Notes under the pieces: generated by a model
Database searches by the model: none
Told to the model about the DNA's origin: nothing
What the model saw: only the letters and a program-made list of their open reading frames with translations
Source of the DNA: Apiospora phragmitis
Lineage: Eukaryota; Ascomycota; Sordariomycetes; Amphisphaeriales; Apiosporaceae
Length of the DNA stretch: 64,000 nt
NCBI GenBank assembly: GCA_038363925.1
Contig: JAQQWL010000005.1
Location: 3,906,001-3,970,000 of the forward strand
Direction of reading: 5' to 3'
Shown here: positions 45,788-55,856 of the stretch, one piece after another
How the letters are laid out: each line of letters starts with the position of its first letter
Numbering within the stretch: the first letter of the stretch is position 1
Made by a program: the position numbers and the translations under genes

Positions 45788-47075
45788 ATGGCGCAGCATT
45801 TCATTTCCTCAGCACCGGAAGGAGGGGACCGCCCTTGCCCTGGCTCGCGCGACAGCCCCTGTCGTCGATTTACAGCGTATGCTACCTGGCCACCGTCCTG
45901 CCGCGCATCCCGTACTGGACCCTGAAGTTCGCCCTCTTCCCGCGCCTGCGGCCGATCCCGACATGGACTCTGAAGCAGAGCCTGATGGCGACGCTCACCA
46001 AACCCGTCCTCCACGGCGCCTGCGTCACCGAGACGCCGGCGCCGCTGAGCCTGGAGCCGGGCCAGGAGAAAGACCGGTTCTGCATCGCCCAGCCGGGATC
46101 GGAGACGGACTACGTCGGACCGCTGAGGAGCGCCGCCGTGGCGCCGGCGCCCGTGGGCATCACTTGCTTCCTGCCCACGGACAAACCGTCAAAGTCGTCT
46201 TCTCTCCCCTCCTCTTCCTCATTGTCTTCGATGGTGATGTTGCACGTGCACGGCGGAGCCTTCGTCATCGGCGACGGCCGGACCGCCACAATGGGCTTCG
46301 GTGCCTCGATGCTGCTCCGGCACGCCGGCGTGGATCGCGTCTACTCCCCGCAATACCGGCTCGCTTGCCGTCCCGACCCCGTGCCCTTTCCCGGCGCCCT
46401 CCAGGACGTACTGACGAGCTACCTGTACCTGGTGCGCGAGCTGGGGATCCCCGCAAAGGACATCGTGCTCTCGGGCGACAGCGCGGGCGGAAACCTGATC
46501 ATCGGGCTGCTGCGCTACCTCGCCGAGCACTCCACACAGCTACACAACAGCATCCCGCTGCCGCACAGCGCCGTCCTCATCTCCCCCTGGGTCGCGCCCG
46601 TGAACAATCTCGGCCCGGACGTCGTCCTCACGTCGAACCCGCACTACGGCACCGACATCCTGCCGCCCTCCTTCCTCCGCTGGGGCGCGGCGGCCTACGC
46701 GCGCCTCGTGCCCGCGTCGGACCCGTACATCTCGCCCCTGGGTCGCCCGTTCGTGACGCCCGTGCGCCTGTTTGTCAGTTTCGGGGCGGCCGAGGTGCTC
46801 GAGATCGACGGGGCACGGTGGGTGCGGGAGATGCAAGAGGTCGTCGCCTTGTTAGAAGAAGAAGAAGAAGATGGGGGTAGTATGAATGGCAAAGGGGAGA
46901 GGAAGAAGAAGAGGAGGAGGCAGAACGACCTCGAGCTCATGACGAGGACGGGGCGCCGCATGATACGCTCCTCGTAGGGGGCAATTTGGGGTTTGAGGAT
47001 AGTGTGCGCGAGGTGACGACCAAGGTTGGGGAGTTCATCCGGAGGAAGCCCCGGGCCTCGTTGTTGGCTAACTAG
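45788..47075 (+). CDS. Alpha/beta hydrolase, hormone-sensitive-lipase type esterase
   Basis: ATG at 45788; the frame then shifts at the GGGG run near 45823 (five G restores it). An N-terminal hydrophobic segment (SSIYSVCYLATVLPRIPYW) suggests a membrane anchor. The catalytic domain has the oxyanion motif HVHGGAFVIGDG (46240), the nucleophile GDSAGGN (46477), DPYISPLG and, in the next frame, the catalytic-His segment GAPHDTLLVGG (about 46950), ending at a stop at 47075. The second frame change lies in a GAA/GGGGG low-complexity insert at 46856-46920, which interrupts the usual spacing before the His. HSL-type enzymes hydrolyse short-chain esters and lactones. Two suspected indels make the exact protein uncertain, but all catalytic parts are present. 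Confidence 0.8.
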
Positions 47076-47764
47076 GCTTGGGTTGGAGGTTGGAGGCTGG
47101 AAGTTGGTAGCGATGATTTCTTCATTGTTTTTGATATCCTTGTGCTGTTCTTTCTGTGGGCAATTGACTGATGTGTAGGCTCAGACTCAAGCTTTTCCTT
47201 GGACAGCCTGCCTTGGCTCCTTCTCGGCGTACAGTCCTTTCCGACTGGCGTGCAGTCATATCTAGCACACAGGCGTCATGCCAAACATACATATAACAAT
47301 GCGTGTCAGCGTTGCAGTCGGCGGAACTGCTAATATGATATGATGTGCATCAAACCCCCAATGCCACGCCAGTGCCCAGCAGTAAGCACTAAACAGATCC
47401 GGAAGAAACACCAACCTAAAGATGCATTTCCAATGACTATCGTACCAATGTCAATCCAATATATGCGGTTTGCTGTAACATTTATTGATTCCTGCCACCG
47501 CTGTATCGTACGACCTCATCCCATGATTCTCAGGAGCTGTTGCCTATTTAATATTCCCAGTAGCAACTGTTATATGGTTAGGCAAGCACCGATAGGGGCA
47601 AATAGTTGCACCCATACGACTGGTACCATCGGTTGTGATCGTCAGTCCCAATTTATACCCATCACGAAGGAATCGGACCCCTGTTGTTCCGAGGTCAGGC
47701 GATCTTAGCATCTACCCACGGATCCCAGAGAGTTTATTCTGCACCATGCGGCAAAAGTACCATA
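47076..47764. other. Intergenic region
   Basis: About 690 bp, no gene or RNA supported. The MITE follows. Confidence 0.4.
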
Positions 47765-48091
47765 CAGTACGTACCCCTGAAAGTGCATACGACTCAGGCT
47801 CGCTTTCCAAACGTCACCAAAAAGCCCCCGATCCGACCGACCCGCTCCACTTTTGTTCTGACCTGGGAACCTGGGTCGAAAACCAGACCCACTCGACGAC
47901 AGATTTGGCAGGGAAATACGTATGTATAAAATTGTCGAAATATAGGTCTCAACCCCCTACTAGCGGTACCGGAGCCCCTTATTAAGGCCCCTGAAACTGT
48001 ATCTTTTTAGAAGTCGTATACAGTACATACTTTATGCACTTTTACTCACATATGCACTTTCCCCCGTATGCAGTTTCAGGGGTAGATACTG
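47765..48091. mobile_element. Mariner-type MITE with TA target duplication
   Basis: 327 bp bounded by inverted repeats: the left end starts CAGTACGTACCCCTGAAAG, and the right end, read inverted, starts CAGTATCTACCCCTGAAAC. About 23 of 27 bases match. TA flanks both ends (47763-47764, 48092-48093). There is no coding capacity. This fits a non-autonomous Tc1/mariner-type element. The TIRs differ from those of the Fot1-like element at 4311, so a different autonomous partner mobilised it. Confidence 0.75.
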
Positions 48092-48093
48092 TA

Positions 48094-48882
48094 ATAATGC
48101 GGAGAGCAAAGCGGAGAAAGAAGGAGTAGCCGAATAACGAATCACGGAGCCCTTCCCAACCTGCCCGGACTCCCCAGAAAAGGCAATGTCTATGATGCTG
48201 TCTCGCAGTTATTTGAGAAACCGGGGACAGCGTCCCCTCGGCAACCCTTGGCAAACAGCCCACAGACACATGACTGTGACCAGAAACATCCATCCGTTCC
48301 ACCGTTCCAGATATCCGAGGAGCTATTGGCGTCCGAGATCGACTTCAATCGGAAGAGCTTGTCCCAAAATGGCATGTAAGTAGACCTGCATAGGGACCGG
48401 GGGTGATGGGGCTGTGTACCGGGAATCCTAGCATCCACAGCTGGCGTAGCATTCATCGCTAATAGTGCTTCAATGCAGACAGTAGCTGGCTGTTCTCTAA
48501 AAGGTGGGTGCGCGGGGGCCGAGGTTAAAGGGGGGGGGGGGGGAACAAAAAGCAAACATGATAGGCAGCCCAGCATTCAAGATGTGCCTAGATCGGCAGT
48601 TATGGATGGTGTGTAGCATTGGGGGTTCATGACGAACATGCGATGCACATGAGCTCTGATAAATGGTGCATCCCATCCCTCCTGCGTCGAGCCCCGTCAG
48701 TGACACCGAACTCACGGAGACGGCACAACTGAGACACGCAGCGACTGTTTAATTTCATCTCTGTCCCGAGCCCAGACGATTGTACTAGCGCAAATAAAGG
48801 TCTCTGATTCCTATTTCATTTCTGAGAAACAAACACCCGGAAATCCGGCCGCTGCTCAATGCGACATTAGACCAAGCTCAAC
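48094..48882. other. Intergenic region upstream of the monooxygenase
   Basis: About 790 bp with no supported gene. A long G run (about 14) at 48530 may be of uncertain length. Confidence 0.4.
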
Positions 48883-50530
48883 ATGGGTCTTAGCATCGAG
48901 AAAAAGGCGTCGACCGAGGTCGACTATGATGTAATTGTGGTCGGTAAGTTATACTGCTTTTCTTGTACTCCCCTGGCGGTCTTCGGTGATATGTGATAGG
49001 ACACGTCATATTGGCTGATGGGCTGATGTTGTTGCAGGCGCCGGCATCTCGGGCATCAACTGTGCGTATAGGCTGCAGACGGAGACTCCAGATGCCAAAA
49101 TTGCCGTCTTCGAAGCCCGGGGCGATGTTGGTGGCACGTGGGACCTGTTCAAATATCCCGGGGTTCGTTCCGACTCGGACCTCTTCACCTACGGCTTCGC
49201 GTGGGAGCCGTGGCCATACTCCACGCCCATCGCCGAGGGCCCCCTGATCCTCTCGTACATGAAGGACTGCATCAAGAAGTACGGCCTGGGCAAGTACCTC
49301 CACTTCCACCACAAGGTGCTCTCGGTCGACTGGTCATCCAAGGGCCAGTCCTGGACGGTCGAGATGGAACACAAGGGCCGCATCAAGCGGTTTACCTCGC
49401 GCTTCGTGGTCCTAGGCTCGGGGTATTATGATTACGACAAGCCCCTGAAGTCGGAGATCCCTGGTATCGAGAACTTCCAGGGCAAAGTGATCCACCCCCA
49501 GTTCTGGCCCGAAGACTATGACTACGCCGACCAGAACATCGTCGTCATCGGCAGCGGCGCGACGGCCATCACGCTGCTCCCGAACCTCGCCAAGCAGGCC
49601 CGCCACGTCACCATGCTGCAGCGCAGCCCCTCGTACGTGGTCTCGACCCCGAACGTGGGCCGGCCCAAGACGTGGTCCGAGACGCTGCTGCCGCGGCGCG
49701 CGGCCGAGGTGTGGAAGCGCTGGTATCACATGACGTTCCAGTGGTGCGTCGTGCTGATGTGCCGCTACTTCCCCAACTTCGCCACGGCCGAGTTCCGCAA
49801 GCTCGTCGTCGCCAGCCTACCCGAGGGCTTCGCGCACGACCCCCATTTCACGCCGAGTTACGTGCCCTGGCAGCAGCGCGTGTGCCTGACGCCCGACGGG
49901 GACCTGCAGAGGGCCCTCGGCGGGCCCAAGCCCAAGTGCGAGGTCGTGACGGCCAAGATCCGGACCGTGACGGAGCGGGGGATCGAGCTCGAAAGGAGCA
50001 AAGGCAGTAGTAGCAGCGTCAACAGCGGCAAAGGTAATGGCAACACCAACATCACCACCACCCTCGACGACGTAGACGTCATCGTGACGGCGACGGGCCT
50101 GCGCATGCACTTCATGGGCGGCATCCCCGTCCGCGTCGACGGCGGCGACCCGATCAAGTGGTCGACGCGCCGGTGCTGGCACAGCGCCATGCTGTCGGAC
50201 GTGCCGAACCTCTTCTTCATGATCGGGTACGTAGACGCGTCCTGGACGCCCGGCGCGGACGCGACGGCGCGGATCCTGACGCGCGTGTACCGACACATGC
50301 AGCGACAAAAAGTCACGTCCGCGACGCCCAGGGTAGGCGCCGTCGACGCGGCCCGCATGCAGGACCGCCGCTTCTGGAACCTGACGTCCAACTACCGCGA
50401 GAGCGCCGACAGCCGGCTCCCGCGGTACGGTAGCGTGGCGCCCTGGAAGCCGCGGGACGCGCCGCCGCGGGATTTGCTGTATGCCAGGTGGGGCGATGTG
50501 ACGACGGGGTTGCACTTTGGGGTGGCTTGA
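48883..50530 (+). CDS. Baeyer-Villiger / flavin-containing monooxygenase
   Basis: ATG at 48883. The intron at 48944-49037 is in phase and falls inside the first nucleotide-binding loop (VVG|AGISG). The protein has 517 residues: FAD Rossmann motif GAGISGI, then GDVGGTWDLFKYPGVRSDSD as in EthA-type enzymes, and the BVMO fingerprint FQGKVIHPQFWP (about residue 170), which separates Baeyer-Villiger enzymes from ordinary FMOs. The NADPH Rossmann motif VVIGSGATAITL follows and a TATGL motif lies near residue 365. These enzymes insert oxygen next to ketones using FAD, NADPH and O2. A Ser/Asn/Gly-rich insert at about residue 340 is unusual but in frame. The gene is intact. The esterase 1.8 kb upstream could hydrolyse its ester product. 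Confidence 0.93.
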
Positions 50531-51886
50531 TGTTTCAAGGGTAGTTAGATCTGCTGCCGCGCGGGAGGCTTGAATATAATGAGCTTCGTCATAGAGCGGA
50601 GGGATGGGTTCCTGAGTGATCCATGTATACTATTATTCCGGGAAACCGAAGACTTGGTAATCATCCGCTTAACGAATAGACCATCTAGGCTATGAGCGAT
50701 GCAGATGGTAGGATAATTATGTTTAGAAAGCAGTAAGAAAGAAGTTACTGAACTACCGCTCTTCTTTACTTCTCCTTGGGTTGGAATCTTACTTTATCAT
50801 CTCGGAAAGGTCGAGGTCCGCGTGTGGCCTTTATGCCTCTGACGTAGTCTGATATCGGCTGCTAAGGACTCGGTACAACTTATAGGAATTGACTTAACGA
50901 TAACGAGTATAACCTTTAGATTATTATAAATCTCTTATTTCTGCTGGGCTGCCATGGCATTGAATCGAAGGAAACGGGACATGCGGGCCGCCGCTATTTC
51001 CGTGGCTGACTGCATAACAAGAACCCTCAAGATGGCCATATCGACAATGACATTGATCATGGATCCTACTGGGTGGTCTCGGGCTAAAGTGGCAGTGCCA
51101 TTGTCTACAGGTCTCTAGGGGTTACAAGATGGGATCAGTGTCAATTGACGCGGCCTCATGCCAACATGTCAAGGGATGGGGTGGACAGCAACACTTGTTG
51201 AAAACTATCACAATCATGGCAACCAGATAGTCACCCTTGGCAATGTATTTCAGATTATAAAATCAAGCATGCCTGTTAGAACCATACAGATAACCATACA
51301 TATAGTTGAACGGCACGGCCAGCGACCCTTGATGACTGCAGTATGACAGCCACGGCATGCAATACTTTGCATTGGCAATAAGGTATTCAAGCCTCTCACG
51401 ACGAAGGATTAGAGAAACATACGCGCATTTCCCGTTATGGGACGTAAAGACAAGATTTATAAGTCCTGACAAATGTAATATTTCTATCCCTCGCGTTATA
51501 TGCACACCAGTAATTACATACGCGAGATACGTTTTCATCCCTCGCGTCGCATCGATATTAGCAAACTTTTTACGCAAGGCACGCCCAACGTCCCACTGGA
51601 GTAATGGCTACATTTGGACATTGGCCACTACCCATTTCTGGAGGAGATACCGGGGATATACGGAATCACAAGAGAGGGGGGGAAAGGCGGGCAGGACAGC
51701 CGAGGCCAGTTGCTTGCAACATTGCGCGAACAGTATAAGTATCTCATCGAGGCACCTCGCTATGTTGGAGCTTATCACATCCTCCTCAACGCCGATCATT
51801 GCCAATCTCCCGCGGGCAGATCAACAGTAAGTCGTGTACTTAGTCGCCGCATCTCTCATACTCTACCATTTGAACATCCTTCAGTC
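50531..51886. other. Intergenic region, partly AT-rich
   Basis: About 1.35 kb. AT-rich at 50880-50940 and 51230-51560; only short chance frames. No gene supported. Confidence 0.4.
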
Positions 51887-52452
51887 ATGATGCGCTGACT
51901 TTTCCTTGTCGCGTTGGCCCTCTCCGGCGCCGTAGCCCAGAACACCGGTATCCAGACCTAATCCGGGTTCAGAACCGTCACGTTGGCCACACAGACGGCG
52001 TGGCGGACGACCCTAACCCAGACGTCGACGACGCTCGTGGCCGTCGGCACGACGCGGACGGTGCGGGCGTCCTGCGCACCCACCGTGACTACGACGTACG
52101 CGGCCAAGTGCGCCCCACCAACATCGTCCGAGACCACGACGGCCAGGGCCTCCGGTGGAATTACCTCGACGACAGCGCCGCGGGCGTGGTGGTTGGGCGC
52201 CTGTCCGAAGACGACGGCGATGCGGCCGCCAAGTGCTGCCAGGCCTGCGTCGACAACGCCGACTGCGCGGCCATGGAGGTCAATACTGCAGGGACGTGCA
52301 GCCTCTACTTCGACCGCGACGCGAGCTCCCAGCACGCCGTTTGCGGCGCCGTTGGGTTCACGTATCGGTCGTTTCCGAACATCTGGCACGGACAGGGCAT
52401 CTGGGTGCAGTCGGGCTGCGGGGAGGCGCGGTGTTTGGCTCCGGGCCAGTGA
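51887..52452 (+). pseudogene. Secreted Cys-rich (PAN/apple-like) protein, with two early stops
   Basis: ATG at 51887 is followed by a signal-peptide-like stretch (LFLVALALSGAVAQN), but TGA at 51896 and TAA at 51959 interrupt it. Arg or Gln codons changed by C-to-T would explain both. Downstream a Thr-rich segment leads to a Cys-rich domain: KCCQACVDNADCAAMEVN, TCSLYFDRDASS and two further Cys before the stop at 52452, a spacing like the PAN/apple-like domains of secreted fungal proteins. A frame shift near 52112 falls at a CCCC run and may be a sequence error. The stops are substitutions, so the gene is probably dead unless an unseen upstream exon supplies another start. Confidence 0.6.
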
Positions 52453-52893
52453 TACTTCAGCTGACTGGCTTGTGGTGTACTTGGGCACTGATAAAGGGGG
52501 TGTGACTCTTGCTATCGAACTGCGGCCTACTTGCGTGTGATTACATGACTACTTTGGGTAGGCCGTGTGTAATGTACATACCCTCAAAGTATCTATTGAA
52601 GCCGTATTATTCTACAGACACAGCATTGCATGTAGTGTTACATCATGGAAGCTGGCATGACGCTCGTCTTGTTCCTCGATAACTATACCCCGCACACAGA
52701 GAGCGAATGGAATACCTCCTTCAGGTTCAAGCGTCTGAACGCATGCTCTTACGTCACGTGTTACCGCAAACGTCGTCCAGGAAGCGTACAATCTTAGAAA
52801 CTGCTGTCTTGAAACACAGTTGCTGAATATGAACATCTAGCATAAACTGTACATTCGCGCCTCGCATGACTGAGGGCATGACACAAGTCCAAT
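52453..52893. other. Intergenic region
   Basis: 440 bp with no gene supported. Confidence 0.35.
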
Positions 52894-55856
52894 ATGCCCT
52901 TTCCTAGCACAACCAGCTCGAGCGTTCTCCATGCCTCCCTCCAGCCCGGCCATGCAACTCCACCTTTGTCTCTGCCTAACGACGACAACATTCAGATCCT
53001 AGCGATGCAAGATGCAACTAATCCGAATGTTGAAGCGAATCCACAACCCCCTGCCCTAGGGGGACTTCGTGAGTTTAGTAAGCTTGATCCGGGCCGAGAG
53101 AACCTGCAGCGCTACGGCGAAGTCATCAGCCGCATCAGCAACCTATTACTCGAAAACCTGCTTAGATGGGATACAGGACGATATCCCCATCATCCATTCG
53201 TCATCAGGCCAGCAATGTTGGGTAGGAGTGAGGCCGATGCCAGACTTTGGATAGTCGTCTGCTGCGAAGAGCGCCTGAAGAGGCGTGCCAAACGATTCTT
53301 CAACAAGCAACAGATGCGTGAGTTATGTGAGCCCCCGGAGCGGCCCGAGGTTGCCATTAGGGTGTATATCATCGCGAAACCGGCAATACCTTTGGCCCGC
53401 GTTGTGGCTCAACTGCCCGCCAGAGTTATCCGTGGGTTTGCACACAACAATGAGCTCTGCGGCGCACCCCTGTGGATCTTTAACCCCGAGACCTCAGCAG
53501 CACGTCAGGTTACGCTCTCCGATCCGTTATTCGGTACTACCCAGAACTGGAGCTGACGAAGGCCTATCCCATGTTTAGTTGGCCCTATGAGCCATTGGTG
53601 CACCACTACGATGAACCGAAAGAGTACGCAGCAGAGTGGAGAACCGGAAGTGAGAGTATTGCGGCGTGTTCAATGAAGCAGGACATTCCTGAGCATATAC
53701 AACTTCTGATCGAGTACTTGGGACATGACAATCATGACGCAAGTCAACGAATAAAAGAAACGCAACAGGAGGGGGATGTACACGTTCGATATAGCGTGGG
53801 TATCGCAGAAGCAGGGCACCACCATCATCTACGACGTAGTTTGCCCCTGGCTGCCGCGACGCACGGTCTATCCCGCCGCCCCCACGGCGGCGAATGGCCA
53901 AACGTTCTGAGCCGAGGGCCATTCGTTGCCTTACCTTGCCGATATGATGTACAGGTTGGCTTTCTGAATGTCGGAGAGTGGAATATGGAATACGACGGCC
54001 ACAGTCTGGGGGAGGTTGTCTCCGGGTACAGAGTTGCTCCATTTGTCGGGCTGAGGGAGAGGCTGTGGCGAGTTCTAGAGCCTGCATCATGGCAGGTTTA
54101 TGACGACGACGAAGACTCGTCGAAATCTACCGAAGGAGAGGCCGTGGGGCCATCACAGAGTAGCGAACCGTCGTCCTTCAGTGTCACGGACAGCATCGCC
54201 AACGGAAGGTCCTACTGGGATGTAGTCCGGGAAGTTCAACCTTGGCAGTTCAAAGGATTATCTGCCGACTACCCGCAAGTCGAGGTAAGACTAAAAAAAA
54301 AAACACCCACTCGCATCGGAAGCCAAACTAACTTGGTTCGAGATCGATTCCGTTGTAATGATTGATCATCAGCAGGCCCTCAATGGAGCAGCCACAAGAA
54401 GGGGTCCCACCCCTGATGAGCGATGTAGATTTGGCTGTCTGATCTCCGCACTGCCCCTGCGATGCGTGTAATGACAACCTAGGAGTGTCAGCCCAGCAGC
54501 CAGAAAAGAAAAGAGATTTCGAGACTATTGCCGAATCGACTCGAGATCGAGCAAGATCCTAACGCCGCACCAATGCCTGCTCTGCCCTCTTCGTCGACTT
54601 GGGCTTTTGTCTTGTACCCCCGAGACTGGCGCAAGTCCCTCCCCCTTAGTTACCCAAATTGCAGGTTATATACGATGCTGATGTGATATATAGACAAGGT
54701 ACCTGTCCAAGGTTTGAGACTTCTCACTTGGAAGCACGCTCCCATGAACGAGCTGGTCATGGACGAACCCCAGAAGCGACTCATTAGCCGTCTGGTCGAG
54801 GCACGGCACAGCGGTCTCCTTTTGCACCTGTATGGAGGCCCGGGCTTGGGCAAAACCTTCACTGCAGGTAGGTAGATCGCCCGCCGGCGTTGGCCCTGAA
54901 AGTGACGGATGAAACACTAACAGTATCTCGTTGCCACACAGAATGCATCGCCGCTCACAGAAAGAGGCCACTGATGACACTATCCTCCAGCGACGTGATC
55001 GACCACTTCCCAGCCCAACACAAAGTGGAGATGATGAAAGTTATCCGTGCGGCCAACAAATGGCAAACGATTGTCCACTTTGTAGATGCCGACAAATTGT
55101 TGGCCGGGAGGCCCTCATCTGGTGACGGCGGTTCATCTATGGAGGAGAGTTTCCGAGGAGGTGAGTTCACGAAACGCCCAGGTTCTCTCCATATTATCTC
55201 TACTAACCTGCCTGCACCGTAGCCTTCCGCGATGCGTTGGATGCAAATCAAAGTCTGGTCATACTGGAGATGAACCGGATAGATGACCTAGGCGAGGATA
55301 TCATTTCGAAAGCGCACGCGCGGGTTCATTACCCCCCTTTCTCGGAGGCTCAACGCCGAAAGGTGTGGAAGATAAATTGCGATGACTATGCCACCCGGTG
55401 ACACGAATTCACCTGGATGAGGCGGCGCGCAGCATCATCACGACGCCGAAAGTGAGGGCGCTCAAGTAGAACGGGAGCGACATGCTGAGAGGTTAGCCTC
55501 ACATATTAACATGGTCGCTGTAAGTTGCACAACAATGGCAATGGCTAACAAAAACAACACATTTAGTGGTCGAAGGCGCCGTGGCATTGGCTGCGAAAGG
55601 CAATGAAGACAGCGGCGAGACCCACGTGGCAAGAGAAGAATTGGAGGCCATGGTACAACTCTCGCGAAATGGCCGACGCCCATCCACGGATACTGACGAT
55701 TACAGACCATTGGGGCTGGCGACATCCATTGTCGTGGCTGTTGCTGTTGCGACGGCTGTGGTTGGGCTTTTGATACTTTACCTGACTACCATATGGGGCT
55801 TCAGTCTCCAGGATTTGCAATCGTCGTATCTGAGTACGATACGAGATACGGAGTAG
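52894..55856 (+). pseudogene. Divergent AAA+ ATPase (fungal AAA with N-terminal DUF7025-like part), broken
   Basis: From ATG 52894 the N-terminal part reads through several frames: QVTL then YYPELELTKAYP near 53520, MYTFDIAWVSQKQGTTIIYD near 53780 and MEYDGHSLGEVVSGYRVAPF near 53985. This resembles the N-terminal region of large fungal AAA proteins. The ATPase core (54700-55490) has an intact Walker A (GGPGLGKT), a degenerate Walker B (TIVHFVDADKLL, lacking the usual DE pair), a sensor-1-like EMNRIDDLGEDI and a YPPFSEAQRRKVWK segment. An intron at about 54867-54942 and another near 55161-55222 are plausible. A TAG at 55468 stands where family members have Trp (K-W-N-G). The C-terminus has a transmembrane helix (ATSIVVAVAVATAVVGLLIL). 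Several frame breaks are at G/C runs. Confidence 0.6.

Noticed and set aside
45879..46880. Arg/Ala-rich 333-codon frame overlapping the esterase
   Set aside because: Alternate-frame shadow of the HSL-type domain.
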